A stretch of DNA of 64,000 nucleotides from Kudoa neothunni (lineage: Eukaryota; Cnidaria), in assembly GCA_964304625.1 (NCBI GenBank), contig OZ199838.1, positions 7,874,001 to 7,938,000 on the forward strand. Direction: 5' to 3'. A program made the translations under genes and the position numbers. The notes below the pieces were generated by a model, which made no database searches, had not been told where the DNA came from, and saw only the letters and a program-made list of their open reading frames with translations. The number at the start of each line of letters is the position of its first letter. The first letter of the stretch is position 1. This document shows, in pieces, positions 39,901 through 46,276 of the stretch.

Positions 39901-42900
39901 TATATGTATATATAATATTGAACTAAAGTTAAATCTAAAAAGTAAGATAATTTCGCGAGAATATAAGATCACTAAAAACATAGTTATGATTAAAGGTTGA
40001 TCCGAATGTCGCCGATTCGGATTCACATACATTACAAAAGATGTTCGTAGCGAAACTATTACACTCGGCATCATTTTTTTAAATAAAATAACAATAAATA
40101 TAATTTTCCATCAATAAATTATTAGGAACTGCGTTTATAATATACCATACTGTTACAATATTCAAAACCCTGTTACAATGCTAGGATATACATTTTTTTT
40201 CTTTGACTCAGTTATGGACCCCGGACCCCCAATCGGGAAGCGCTGATCTAGACCTTGCCGTAGTATATAATATCGATTCCATGCGTGCGCACGCATGGAA
40301 TCGATTGAACCATTTATTGGCTCCTTTTTAAACATAAATTCATTTATATAATGAAAGTAAGGTTTTTCTACTTTTCATTTTATCTTTAGAGAAAGTGCCT
40401 ATCATTTTAACCTGCGGCTCATTCTTTTATATAACTGATTTTCGATCCATAACAGGATTAAAATCATATAGACCTTCCGGATCTTGGTTTTAATAGACTT
40501 TTCTAAGAGTTCTTAAGGTATCCTTAATTTTAGATGTTGACAGTTTGACGATTAATTGTTCCTTTTGACACTTATCATCAGAGATACTGGCGCATGACCC
40601 GCTATTAAATTAGACTACCAACAAGGTCTCCCCTTCATTCACGTTTTTGTTTGTTAGAAATGTTGTAGCTGGAAAGTTTTTGTTCTTTCTAAAAGATTCT
40701 ACTGAGGATTGAATGTCCTTTATATTTAAAATGTACTTTTTACCAAGACAATTATTCTATTACTAAGATCAAATTTCTAAGCGGTTCATTTTTAAACTCC
40801 CAATAGACTTAATTGAATTATTACAACTGATAATTTTAAATCTCTCATCAAAATCCCTTTGTATCCTTGGCATGGTCAAATTTACTACACAATGTGGTAT
40901 CAAACGGGGTTCCCGGACCTTAGGATTGTTACGCAATACAAAATTACTTCGAAATACTGAGCAATTTCATATTGATTTGTTTATTCATAGATATTTTTAA
41001 ACATATTTTACGAGATAATAATGTAATTATTACTTGGCAGTATCCAAATTTACAAACAATTAAAGAATTAACGAGATATTAGGCTACTACGCAATATCGA
41101 GGCACGACTGTATTCTCCTAAATTATTTAAATCATATTTTTACGTTTAATGTTAATAGATTCCAATGGGTCGATTTATCACTGATTTTATTCTAAAAAGA
41201 AATAAATCGTCGAGTTTGAATGTTTTAAATATTAACATGTTAATTGATATTCTATTATAAATTTTTTATATATTTGATTAAAATAAAGAATACTTGTCCA
41301 GTTGAGTAGCCAGATGAATATTACATAATATGCAACATACGATCACTCAATTTCAATATATGATTCCAATTTAAAACAATAAATTTGCATTATTTAACAA
41401 ATATTTCCATCTTGATCCTTGATGTTGGCACATTTTAATATTTTCATGTATAATTTACTTTTTGATGAATTATTTGAATTTATATTTTTTAGTTAATATT
41501 TATATAATCGTAAACCATGAATAATTTCTAAATATTCGTAGATAATATCGTTTGGTTTGGTTTTATCCCCACGGTCTTACCTCAGAAATGTGATGAACGC
41601 ACTAGAATTAACCCTAGTGATGTTAGAAGCTGCTTTTACAATTACATTAAGGTATATTCCTACTAATTTTTGCCTAAATCTTTTTAAGTATTCTCAAATA
41701 CAACGTGCTTTCAAACGCACTTTATTATTTGGAAATTTTCCATGCCATCAGATATTTGAAATTCTTGAATGGACCACATGCCACCGTATTTAAATTTATA
41801 AAGCAAAATCAATATTTTCTATTTAAACAGAGGTTTATTTCAAAAAAAGTATTATATAAGGCAACATCTATTGGTATCTTTGTAATTTGGATATTTATAA
41901 CGTTTTCTGTGATTGGCGTAAAATTGTTACACGTAAACATGATTAAATATCGTGTGAATTTCATCATAGTTTTCATTAAGGGATCCTTGATATTCTGTTC
42001 TGATAGGACAAAATCACCACAAGATTGCAGGTAATAATTATTTCCTTTATATAAATTGTTGTTTGAGGTTACTAAATTAAAGGGGGGATTTTTTAACCGT
42101 AGAAAACTTTTCAATTTACTTTGATATAACGGTAATAAAGTGGCTTTTAATCAAATATCTATGGGAACGTAAATTTAGCAACAAAAAAGAATATTAATCT
42201 CACCAGAATACAACTATGAAAACGTTTATCAAGGAGTGATGTCTCTTGTGATTTTAACAACTAAACAATTATGGCCAGAGTAAGATTAGAAAAACATTAT
42301 TAAAATAATCTAGCTTAGGCAGCTGCGATCATTAATATCAAATGACACGAATGAAATGATTGTGACACGTCTAATGAGTTTATATTTTATTGCAGCTGCT
42401 TTAACATTTCGATACGTCGTATACGGCGTTATTTCGGCTCTTTTCATAATTGAATACCAAAGGGATTACATGAAAAATCAGTTTGTATTTATTTTATCGT
42501 TTGAAATCTATTACTTCACGAATTTAGGCATATTTATTAAAACTTTCGATGACGTCAAAGCCTATGAAAAAGCAAGTTACTAGATTCCAAAAGAAACATG
42601 AAAGTTTTATTTCCAATGTTGTCAGGAATAGATATTATACATATTTTGCAAATCTCGTTGTTATTATCCATGTCATCGTTGTAGCGATACAGGTATCACA
42701 TTGTATTCTGTAAATCTATATATATATATATAAATAATTTTGAAATTTTATAGCCAGATTTGTTGATATATATAATTGTTCATGTCACGCTTGTGCTGTT
42801 TTACATTACGGAAAATATCCTAAAGATTATCGCATTCAAAAAGGTTTTGTTGATACTAAATATAATTATATTATTTTTAGATATTTTTTATGAACTTCCG

Positions 42901-44372
42901 GAATGTTTACCATTGCTCTGTTACTATTATTAACTTTGTGGAATTAGTGTTTTTGATCTTATCAATTATGGTATATGATTAGGTTTACATTCAATTTATT
43001 GGAGATTAGGCGTATAAATCAACCGAAGAACTCATCATAATATCCAAATTGTTAACAATTACTAGAATAATATTCTTAACAACCCATATTCCAAAATCAC
43101 TTTTGATAACATTTAAACTCCTTATTAAAAATCTTGTTCCCTTGTTACTAGCATTTATTGGATTTTTGATGTGTGCCTCAATCGTTGCTCAAAAGGTAAA
43201 TCCAATCGAAAAAATTTTCGGCATATATATTTAGATATTTTATTACGTTGAAGTTGAGGATGGTTCCAATTTCGGTCTGAATTTTAATACAACATCGAAT
43301 TCATTTGTCACGCTCTTCAGGTATGGATATCATATCGTTACTTTTTTGATTAGTAACTTGTACGTAACAATATTTATAAAAATTTCAAAACACGCTTTAT
43401 AAATCAGTTATATTAAGAATTTCATCGGAAATTGCTGTTTCATGATAGTTAACATGTTTTAGAATAGATATTAATTTTTTTATTTCTAAATTAGGATGGC
43501 ATTTTTTGAAAATTGGTATGGCGTAATGCAAATCGAAACTTCAACAAACAAATGCGGCAATAAGAATTATGAGGGCTGTGGTTCTAAGTTCTCCTATATT
43601 TTCTTCCCTTTCTTTGTTTTAATATCGATATTTATTGTAAGTAAAAATATATGTATGTACAAAATATAACTCTCTTTATAAGATTAAAAATATATATTTA
43701 TCAATGTTAATTGATACTTGCGAGTTTTGTCTTATCAGCAAAGATCGACACAACGTTGGGCCATCTCATCTCCATGAATTCATTGAAACATGGTCTTATT
43801 TCGATCCGAATGCAACGTAATTTTTAAATTGCATTAAATGAAAAATGATGATGTAATAGAGGGAAGGTCAAATATTCTTGTCTTTATCAGATTGTAGGCA
43901 TGCTTTCTTATCCATTAGGGTCTGAATGTGTGTTATGTGATCATCTAACAAATATGGTAATGACGTGTTTTAAGGTTTCACTAATTTAAATAGATAACGT
44001 TATCCACTAAAACACCAATAGAGAAAGATGGCTACATCGTTTTTCACAAGACATTATTTTCTCTAATTTGGAGAAGCCTATTCATCAATGAATTTGTACA
44101 AAAACACGAAAAATGTGAATTTTTAAAATGAAATTAGGGAATCACGAGTATGCGTCACAACATAAACGATAATTTATCAGTTATCGAGAAGCTAAAAATC
44201 ATACTTCCAAACATGACCCAAAATTTCATAAAAAATTTTGTTATTGAAGGTCTTTTAAAATTCTACTAACTATGTTTTTAATCTTAATTTAGATACTGAT
44301 ACCCTCCATACGGGGAAAATTTCATATATCAAGTTACTTTATAAACGATTCAAGAGTACAGCAGGATATTAA
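11777..44372 (+). CDS. voltage-gated calcium channel alpha-1-like gene (whole span)
   Basis: A plus-strand gene of about 33 kb, read exon by exon. It encodes a four-domain cation channel of the plasma membrane with CaV order: N-terminal SLFLFCKNNLLRK, domain I S1-S6, an AID (KLEGYTDWL), domain II, domain III with the CSDRTKSPQDC loop, domain IV, then DRHNVGPSHLHEF (CaV: WSILGPHHLDEF), an EF-hand-like stretch and IKLLYKRFK at the IQ position. Introns are mostly 37-48 nt; a few are huge and full of transposons. S4 charges are few and filter residues are atypical (His in I, Gln in III, Glu in IV), so conduction or gating may differ from true CaV. Domain II S3-S6 and domain III S1-S2 are not fully located. 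NALCN and NaV fit less well because of the AID and the CaV-type C-terminus. Confidence 0.85.
12979..13954. other. 5' part of a long channel intron
   Basis: Starts with the donor GTAATTTT after the domain I pore exon. Very AT-rich; no gene or clear repeat seen. The intron ends at 19580. Confidence 0.6.
13955..15765 (-). mobile_element. Helitron-like non-autonomous repeat, copy A
   Basis: On the minus strand the element ends in CTAG followed by T (13955-13958). A hairpin CCAG-gcaaag-CTGG lies just before it (about 13967-13982), the hallmark of a Helitron 3' end. About 1.8 kb is similar to copies at 32165-33496 and 60098-62010. No open frame of note. The right (5') end was not pinned down; a piggyBac starts at about 15766. 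Confidence 0.65.
15766..17989 (-). mobile_element. piggyBac element C
   Basis: The left end reads CCCTCCGAGTAAAATTGGAG (about 15768). The right end mirrors it with AATGGGGTA..TTACTTGGAAGG and a TTAA at about 17985-17988. A second right-end copy (TACCCCAATTTTACTCGGAG) lies 180 bp inside at about 17770-17803. The left TTAA is imperfect (TTAC). The element sits at the edge of Helitron-like copy A within the 6.6-kb channel intron. Confidence 0.75.
16080..17630 (-). pseudogene. piggyBac C transposase, broken
   Basis: The start is MSSSEYSGSCSDADSSDLGY at 17630, an acidic N-terminus. The piggyBac core continues with FDGFIGCLLLMGIFDDN, SLNRFRQIKIALHFDD, LCIDESNLW with the first catalytic Asp region, then EPFERSGRNVVCDNYFTSIE with the second. 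It ends with NMVDISLINAFCVY-like sequence near 16380. Frames change near 17290, near 16870 and near 16450, so it is a pseudogene with about three or four breaks. The C-terminal zinc ribbon is weak. Confidence 0.85.
17990..19580. other. 3' part of the long intron; nothing recognised
   Basis: No gene, RNA gene or clear terminal repeat seen. It ends with the acceptor TTATTTTTAG at 19580 before the domain I S6 exon. Confidence 0.5.
19581..20269 (+). CDS. channel exons: domain I S6, AID, domain II S1-S2
   Basis: Exons 19581-19690, 19738-19956, 20004-20193 and 20217-20269; introns of 47, 47 and 23 nt. The S6 is YLIAVTLSSYLTIYLILGLL (CaV: LVLGVLSG at the end). The I-II linker has HEKLEGYTDWLFYG, matching the alpha-interaction domain QQ.E..L.GY..WI that binds the beta subunit. 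It comes 23 residues after S6, the CaV spacing. Domain II S1 is ELYWAELIVILINTASHLSF, and the loop QWITTIQSISIL fits CaV domain II. The exon joins keep frame. What follows 20269 is unclear: either KIYFSQN with a 24-nt intron, or a longer intron ending at about 20318. Confidence 0.8.
20330..21175. other. channel intron; nothing recognised
   Basis: AT-rich, no convincing gene. A donor-like GTAAGTGAG lies at about 20331. Confidence 0.4.
21176..22600. mobile_element. Tigger-like element with TA duplication, no transposase seen
   Basis: Inverted ends: CAGGAGGTAGTCGATTTTCC at 21176 and its counterpart reading TTACGGAAAATCGATTCCCT up to CTACTG at 22600. TA lies on both sides (21174-21175, 22601-22602). 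1,425 bp with no recognisable transposase; probably a decayed or non-autonomous copy. Confidence 0.6.
22601..23089. other. channel intron; nothing recognised
   Basis: No gene seen. Confidence 0.4.
23090..23976 (+). CDS. candidate channel exons: rest of domain II
   Basis: Three open stretches look like channel transmembrane exons, but splice joins could not be fixed. One follows TTTTAG at about 23095 and is hydrophobic (NIVIWGFILAILFINIM). The second, about 23344-23477, ends at a GTAATA donor and aligns with CaV domain II S4-S5/S5 (LIPPFVKLMKFLAVIMVITS). The third, about 23728-23795, reads DPQYFIGIMIFRAL, close to the CaV pore helix FPQALLTVFQIL, then perhaps REVLW after an 18-nt intron. Hydrophobic residues up to 23976 could be S6. 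If so, the domain II filter Glu is also shifted or replaced. Moderate to low certainty. Confidence 0.45.
24290..25110 (-). pseudogene. Tigger/jerky-like transposase fragment
   Basis: Minus-strand reading holds decayed DDE_1 motifs: LYQAVHFHEQLPQPTY (family: ADETGLFYRLLP), MKFSKKRVTLVTALFAGKDS (family: SKKRVTVLLC) and, in 24300-24581, LIFLPRITTSISQPTDLGIV (family: VFLPPNTTSLIQPMDQGV). Stops and frame changes separate them. Related to the fragment at 36370-37450. Lies in the long channel intron. Confidence 0.75.
25202..25411 (+). pseudogene. hAT transposase scrap
   Basis: A 69-codon stretch with LTPWEMKILRSLKFFLIALTE, resembling the hAT motif LTPEEWEVLRELKEFL. No ends or further domains found. 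Confidence 0.4.
25511..25963. repeat. possible MITE with inverted ends
   Basis: TGCAATAGCAAGACCCACTA at 25511 is inverted at about 25943-25963 (GTGGGTCTCGCTACTGCG). TA lies outside both ends. Imperfect, so only tentative. Confidence 0.35.
25970..26919. other. channel intron; nothing recognised
   Basis: AT-rich DNA without a gene or clear repeat ends. Confidence 0.4.
26929..30257 (-). mobile_element. MULE (Mutator-like) transposon with 9-bp duplication
   Basis: Exact 9-bp duplication TAAAGTTAT at 26920-26928 and 30258-30266, the size typical of Mutator-like elements. Inverted ends carry AGTGGCTATTACCACGG. The left end has about 45 extra bp and then a second copy GCTATTACCACGGGAATC at 26977, which continues as a roughly 95-bp inverted repeat with 30150-30250. 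3,329 bp, inserted in the long channel intron. Single transposase gene on the minus strand. Confidence 0.92.
27565..29958 (-). CDS. MULE transposase with three micro-introns, nearly intact
   Basis: Start MSDSNSDNFHVGMKFETFES at 29958. Residues about 10-110 form a FAR1/GCM-like zinc domain (CPFKVTLRVS, HNHP). The MULE nuclease follows: Asp in ELLMLDATYKLLDSR, then YLSVAEDSVGE, and TDKHHTLRKCLKELFPNSNL with ICIFHVSQSFRRE. A SWIM zinc finger CNCYIYRSYLLPCSH lies near the end, then an acidic tail. Exons 29958-29235, 29185-28032, 27991-27929 and 27875-27565 join in frame over GT..AG introns of 49, 40 and 53 nt, like the host gene. One in-frame TAA lies at 29425-29427 with no intron to remove it, so this copy may be just dead, or that codon is an assembly error. 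Confidence 0.85.
30267..30549. other. channel intron; nothing recognised
   Basis: AT-rich; no gene seen. Confidence 0.4.
30550..31194. repeat. possible hAT-type MITE
   Basis: Ends TAGGGATTCTAAACCGGGG at 30550 and, inverted, CAGGTATTCTCAACGG ending at 31194 resemble the hAT CAGGGGTTCTCAACC terminus. Flanking 8-mers TTCTATTA and CTCTAGTA match at 6 of 8. No coding capacity seen. Confidence 0.45.
31195..31626. other. channel intron; nothing recognised
   Basis: AT-rich; no gene seen. Confidence 0.4.
31627..32164 (+). mobile_element. Tigger-like element fragment, left end
   Basis: After TA (31625-31626) it begins CAGTCATGCCTCGGTATTGC, a Tigger-type terminus also seen at 35798. Bases 31733-32164 match 40300-40731 over 432 bp without an indel and with about 7 differences. 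It is cut at 32164/32165 by Helitron-like copy B at an A|T site. Confidence 0.65.
32165..33496 (-). mobile_element. Helitron-like repeat, copy B
   Basis: Begins (3' end on minus) with CTAG at 32165-32168 between A and T of the Tigger sequence. Similar to copies A and C from about 32240 on. It carries an extra leftmost ~80 bp, absent from copy A, with its own GC-rich hairpin-like end. Its right part is cut off at 33496 where another Helitron-like element starts. Confidence 0.6.
33497..34665 (+). mobile_element. Helitron-like element type 2, copy 1
   Basis: Starts TCCTTTATAT after an A, ends CTAG (34662-34665) before a T, with the hairpin CGGG-cagtt-CCCG just upstream of the CTAG. These are the Helitron hallmarks: 5' TC, 3' hairpin plus CTRR, insertion between A and T. 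1,169 bp, no coding capacity; includes a short TATC run near 33820. A second copy lies inverted at 62132-63231 and a cut one at 45876-48800. Confidence 0.7.
34666..35797. other. channel intron with Tigger-end scraps
   Basis: Around 34690-34770 are two facing pieces (ATAGATATTGCG and ACCACGCATTATCGAGA) that resemble both ends of the Tigger-like family at 35798-41110. The rest shows no gene. Confidence 0.4.
36370..37450 (+). pseudogene. Tigger-like transposase, heavily decayed
   Basis: Plus-strand remnants include EIINLDKTALIYEQLLQ (family: ADETGLFYRLLP) and AMKFSKTRVTLVIAYFKRRQ (family: SKKRVTLLLC), in order and close together but in different frames with many stops. Same family as 24290-25110. 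Confidence 0.65.
37696..40245 (-). mobile_element. hAT element with 8-bp duplication
   Basis: Exact 8-bp duplication ATCTAGAC at 37688-37695 and 40246-40253. Inverted ends CAGCGCTTCCCGATT and AATCGGGAAGCGCTG. Sub-terminal G/C tracts (CGGACCCCC) are present on both sides. 2,550 bp, inserted in a Tigger-like element. Confidence 0.93.
37891..39688 (-). pseudogene. hAT transposase (ZBED5/FAM200-like), broken
   Basis: Start MVNHKKIRKWNEEYTQYGFT at 39688; a BED-type zinc finger follows (CILC...HEHFTIKHG). Then TKPCILESAQIILG, a stretch with VHNFFDRNNIPFQLIGSICT and DGAPVMLGKRSSFATLMRNR (39030 on), HCILHRQALTSK, and RWLSRGKALARFFELR. The C-terminal dimerisation block is FSTTWLCEAGFSTLLYIKNK near 38050. 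This is the ZBED5/SCAND3-like branch of hAT. Frames change around 39030-39200 and near 38545-38612 and 38235, so about three breaks. Confidence 0.88.
40272..40305. repeat. 34-bp perfect palindrome
   Basis: Both halves read ATCGATTCCATGCGTGC inward from their ends, with no spacer. The related copy at about 31700-31740 lacks it. Confidence 0.9.
40300..40731 (+). repeat. 432-bp repeat shared with 31733-32164
   Basis: Same orientation, no indel, about 7 substitutions. It is an internal part of the Tigger-like family. Confidence 0.85.
41113..41541. other. end of the long channel intron
   Basis: Should hold or border domain III S1-S2. A hydrophobic open stretch ending in YFLMNYLNLYFL before a possible 48-nt intron (about 41492-41541) could be S2, but this is weak. 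Confidence 0.3.
41542..42484 (+). CDS. channel exons: domain III
   Basis: Exons 41542-41651, 41689-41785, 41831-41932, 41981-42030, a pore exon ending 42279, and 42319-42484; introns 37, 45, 48 and 39 nt where both sides are known. The S2-S3 loop reads SPRSYLRNVMNALEL (CaV: GAYLRNGWNVMDF). S4 is EIFHAIRYLKFLNG with one Arg and one Lys. S5 ends SVIGVKLLHGSLIFCSDRTK, which lines up residue for residue with CaV GVQLFKGKFYRCTDE. The pore is NVYQGVMSLVILTTKQLWPE; CaV has Glu where this has Gln. S6 follows. The join between 42030 and the pore exon is unresolved: the best acceptor (42102) soon meets a TGA. Confidence 0.78.
42528..43636 (+). CDS. channel exons: III-IV linker and domain IV
   Basis: Exons 42528-42692, 42754-42843, 42881-42970, 43010-43195, 43235-43320 and 43495-43636; introns 61, 37, 39, 39 and 174 nt, all frame-keeping. 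S1 is YYTYFANLVVIIHVIVVAIQ. S2 is VTLVLFYITENILKIIAF, very close to CaV FTLEMVLKIIAF. S3 follows in NFRNVYHCSVTIINFVEL. S4 is IISKLLTITRIIFLTTHIP with one Lys and one Arg. S5 is LVPLLLAFIGFLMCASIV. The pore reads NSFVTLFRMAFFENWYGVM and keeps the filter Glu. The loop Cys pair and CGSKFSYIFFPFFVLI match CaV CGS.FAY.YFISFYML. Confidence 0.82.
43683..44372 (+). CDS. channel exons: IVS6 end, EF-like and IQ-like tail
   Basis: Exons 43683-43816, 43860-43956, 43994-44095, 44138-44249 and 44293-44372; introns 46 (before), 43, 37, 42 and 43 nt. IKNIYLSMLIDTCEF aligns with CaV INLFVAVIMDNFDYL, then DRHNVGPSHLHEFIETW with WSILGPHHLDEFKRIW. The line DPNATGKVKY fits DPEAKGRIKH of the EF-hand, and SYPLGSE fits QPPLGFG. 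EKDGYIVFHKTLFSLIWRSL matches SDGTVTFNATLFALVRTSL. The end IKLLYKRFK sits where the IQ motif binds calmodulin in CaV, followed at once by a TAA (44370-44372), so the long CaV C-terminus is missing. Confidence 0.85.
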
Positions 44373-44800
44373 ATTGGTTGGAAACTCAATATTTAACCCC
44401 TTCAGTCCGGAAAAATCCAGACGAACTAAAAAATGTTAGACTATTCACATTAATTTTATGTTACGAAATAAATTATGATCGTTTTTGAAATTATTACAGA
44501 TAAAAAAATAAAAGGGCCGTGAACATTTCACAGACAATTATATCTCTAAAACTGACTGATAGAATTTAATGAAATTTTATATATTGACATAGTCCATAAA
44601 GAACAATTGATTTCTAAATTTATAAGCATATACACACTGGCTATATAGATGACCTTAAAATAAAGCGCGCGACTGAACATAAACATGTTTTTAACTTTAG
44701 AACCGGGTTGATTACCAAATTATTTATTCATAAAGGTATTCAAATGTTTTATAACTCTATAACGACAATTTTTCTTGATTGTGCGCGTGTCTCACATCAA
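44373..44800. other. 3' flank of the channel gene
   Basis: No other gene seen before the MULE remnant. Confidence 0.4.
44467..44472 (+). promoter_or_regulatory. likely polyadenylation signal
   Basis: AATAAA, 95 bp after the channel stop codon. Confidence 0.5.
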
Positions 44801-45875
44801 TTTGTGCGCTATAACGATGAGTCACAATTTATTCAGCGTTGGCACGACACGAAGTTTAATTCTTTTAAAAAACTAGAAAATGATGTGAAGATTTATGAGA
44901 AGGAATCATATTCTAATTTGCACAAACGCCAGGCAAGAACCCTCTTGAATATTACAGGCAGAATAACAAAATCAATTAATCCGCTTCTTCGGTACTACGA
45001 AATTACATATAGATGTATTTTCGGTGGTACTAATAGGCACAGAAAAAAATGGAGAAAGAAATAAAACAACCGCCCAGTTAAAATCACATTGAGAGTATCA
45101 GGGGATAGATTGTCGCTTGAAGTGCGTTCCTCTTTATTTAAGCACAACCATTAATGCAATGAAATTATTTTCAAAAATTTACCAAACCAAAGAAGGATTG
45201 ATCTCAGAGATTATCCAACTTATTCACCCAGGTGCAAATAAAAATCTTATCCAGTCAACGATTCAATCAGACACGGGGAAAACGAAAAACATGAGATTAA
45301 AATTTCTTCATATCATGAAAACCAATCCCGATACCTCCCTAAACTCTTTAATCAAAATAGAAAGATTGCTAAAAGAAGATTTTGGTTGATTCGTAAGAAT
45401 TTTATACAGAGAGCCAAAGATAGTCAATGGAATATTTTTGATTGACCAAGATAGGAAAAGGTTTTTGGAATTTTATCCTGAAATCATATTTGTTGATGCG
45501 ACATACAAACTTTTAAACAGGAGGAATTTATAAAATTAATTTTTTAGAGTATCCTTATATTGATCAGCAGAGGAAGATTCAACAGGACGAACATACATTA
45601 CAAGTGTTTGTGTTATGTATGAAGAAACGGAGCAGAACATCCAGTGGTATTGTAATGTTTTAAGTGAATTGGTGCCAACGTTAAAAAACAAGTTGTTTTC
45701 GATTACAACTGATAGGGATGAAAAACTTAGAAAATGTCTGAGAAAAACTTCCCTAACACTTCATTAATCTTTTGCAAGTTTCATGCTATGCAAAATTTTC
45801 AGAGTAATTACCACAAGTAAGTTTCTATTTATAGCGTCAAAACGCCAAGAAATTCTGAAAATTTTTCAATCAATT
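44800..45875 (+). pseudogene. second MULE transposase, decayed
   Basis: Plus-strand parts match the MULE transposase at 27565-29958: SFKKLENDVKIYEKESYSNL and RYYEITYRCIFGG of the FAR1-like domain, VKITLRVSGDRLSLEVRSS, GANKNLIQSTIQSDTGK, then FYPEIIFVDATYKLLN with the catalytic Asp and SVCVMYEETEQNIQWY. Several frame changes and stops. Cut off at about 45876 by a Helitron-like repeat. Clearly a different subfamily from the intron copy. Confidence 0.8.
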
Positions 45876-46276
45876 ATCTATATCTACTGTCTATCCGCTA
45901 CATACACAAAGCTGAAGTGTGCGTGTGCAAGTACGCATGTGCGTCAAAATTGGTTCCTTATAGAGAGACATATATGAAATTTTTTAAAAATCATTAAATT
46001 GTTTTCATACTACGAAATGTTCCTAAAAGTGTTTAGAAAATGGTGATTTTGTCGATTCAAAGTTTGTTACACGTATTATCCGGTTGCAATAATAGGATTA
46101 ACACCTGCTTATGTCATGGTAACGATCGGATGAAGTTAACTTTCCTCCTTATATGCTTTATCAAATTTAAATTAAGCGATATCACCTGACTTTTCATATA
46201 ATGTTAGCGTGTATATTTGGGTTTTTGCGCATACACACTTCTTTTGTCAGGAGTTTTAACGTATATGACTTGATTA

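Larger units (their letters stand above)
35798..41110 (+). mobile_element. Tigger-like element, split by a hAT element
   Basis: The left end after TA (35796-35797) is CAGTCGTGTCTCGGTATTGC. The right end reads CGCAATATCGAGGCACGACTG up to 41110 and is followed by TA (41111-41112). Without the hAT insertion it is about 2.75 kb. A further terminus-like stretch (TAGATATTGCGTGGTAAATT) lies at about 37647, so two related copies may be nested. Confidence 0.7.

Noticed and set aside
11777-44372. NALCN, NaV or two-pore channel instead of CaV
   Set aside because: The AID after domain I, the cysteine loop of domain III and the GPSHLHEF plus EF-like plus IQ-like tail are CaV features, and four domains exclude a two-pore channel.
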